Shown here piece after piece: positions 63,421-64,000 of a DNA stretch of 64,000 nucleotides. Below the pieces are notes generated by a model. It was not told the DNA's origin and searched no databases. It saw only the letters and a program-made list of their open reading frames with translations. The translations under genes and the position numbers were made by a program. The DNA lies in NCBI GenBank assembly GCA_017460175.1, contig JAFUBO010000005.1, positions 147,082 to 211,081 on the forward strand, given 5' to 3'. Each line of letters begins with the position of its first letter. The first letter of the stretch is position 1. The stretch comes from Bacilli bacterium (GTDB lineage Bacteria > Bacillota_I > Bacilli_A > RF39 > UBA660).

Positions 63421-64000
63421 ATGTTTAAAAAAATGAAAGATAAAGAAGTAGATATTACTAGTTTAAATCATATCTTAAAAACAAGTAAACGATTAATAAA
63501 TATTCTTTATTTTATGGCGATTGTTTGTTTAGTTTTACTTGGTACTTATTTATTGAAAGAATGGAATATTTTTAAATATATAGGGGAATTTATTATAGTT
63601 ATTTCTCCAATATTTATTGGGTTTATAATTGCTTGGTTTTTTGATCCGTTTGTTACTTGGATGAATAAAAAGAAAATTCCAAGACTAATAGGTTGTATAT
63701 TAGTATATTTGATGATATTAGGTATTATATTTTTAATTATATATTTATTTGTACCTGCTTTAATTTCTCAAGTTAAAGATTTTGTTAATGCTGCACCTAA
63801 TATATTTAATGAAATTACTGAATTTATTATAAGTTTAGTAAAGAAATTTGATCTTAATAGTATGATAAATATAAAAGTTTTAAAGAAAAATATTACTGAT
63901 ACTATTGCAGAATTTGGATTAAGTATTGGCTCTGATATGCCTAAATATTTATTTAGTTTTGGTAAAAGTATAATTAGTGGAGGACTTAATTTTATATTAG
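63421..64000 (+). CDS. AI-2E/PerM-family transporter, N-terminal part (runs off the window)
   Basis: 193 codons are visible, with no stop before the window edge. A short soluble N-terminus (FKKMKDKEVDITSLNHIL) is followed by paired helices LINILYFMAIVCLVLLGTYL and FIIVISPIFIGFIIAWFFDP, then FVTWMNKKKIPRLIGCILVY and ILGIIFLIIYLFVPALISQV. The order and the FxxPxVxWLxxKxIPR motif match the AI-2E transporter (PF01594) family of membrane exporters/permeases. Substrate unknown. Confidence 0.85.
   Translation, partial: MFKKMKDKEVDITSLNHILKTSKRLINILYFMAIVCLVLLGTYLLKEWNIFKYIGEFIIVISPIFIGFIIAWFFDPFVTWMNKKKIPRLIGCILVYLMILGIIFLIIYLFVPALISQVKDFVNAAPNIFNEITEFIISLVKKFDLNSMINIKVLKKNITDTIAEFGLSIGSDMPKYLFSFGKSIISGGLNFIL

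Overview
The window is a 64 kb stretch of a very AT-rich, compact Firmicutes-type chromosome. It is mostly plus strand with short intergenic gaps, and no gap without a gene exceeds about 230 bases. UGA is used as a stop and Trp is UGG, so this is not a Mycoplasma/Spiroplasma code. Gene orders such as yceD-rpmF, rplU-prp-rpmA-obg, ruvA-ruvB-queA-tgt, nusB-xseA-xseB and spoIIGA-sigE point to Bacilli/Clostridia. The low GC, reduced protein lengths and patchy retention of sporulation genes suggest an uncultured gut Bacilli lineage near RF39/Erysipelotrichia/Tenericutes. That placement is inference. I see no rRNA, tRNA, IS element, prophage or CRISPR array.

Layout: 1-1.2 kb holds the yceD end, rpmF and a prepilin. 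1.3-7.1 kb holds addB, addA and a low-Mr tyrosine phosphatase. 7.1-9.5 kb is the L21 leader, rplU, prp, rpmA and obg. 9.5-13.7 kb holds an EEP-type hydrolase and a three-gene cluster (Rossmann-like, TPR, HPt-receiver). 14.1-20.6 kb holds yebC, an acyl-CoA synthetase, ruvAB, queA and tgt. 20.6-23.2 kb holds a YqfQ-like gene and type IV pilus pilC/pilD. 23.2-34.7 kb holds a DnaB-type replication initiation protein, CBS-pyrophosphatase, membrane proteins, a phosphohexomutase, HelD, a SpoVB-type flippase and a Glu-rich membrane-anchored protein. 34.8-40.8 kb holds mtaB, recD2, map and a degenerate phosphoglycerate-mutase-like protein. 40.8-54.9 kb is an export-rich region: a TetR regulator with an MMPL pump and heptad-repeat protein, a 25-residue peptide gene, four ABC genes, tag and a TM2 protein. 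55-63.3 kb holds mutS, nusB, xseAB, spoIVB, a small membrane protein, spoIIGA, sigE and a YigZ-family gene. An AI-2E-family transporter runs off the right end.

How it fits together: DNA repair and recombination are well stocked (AddAB, RuvAB, RecD2, MutS, XseAB, Tag). Two sigma/protease pairs of the mother-cell sporulation programme persist (SpoIIGA with pro-SigE, plus SpoIVB). The most novel observation is at the left edge. Ribosomal protein L32 carries an N-terminal extension that nearly copies the Prp protease cleavage leader of L27 in the same window. This suggests that Prp matures two ribosomal proteins in this lineage. Other points worth checking are a 25-aa peptide followed by an attenuator ahead of an ABC exporter, three related inverted repeats between tetR and mmpL, and a very short self-terminating transcript upstream of mutS. 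Promoters are often extended -10 elements (TGATATAAT) placed directly after intrinsic terminators.
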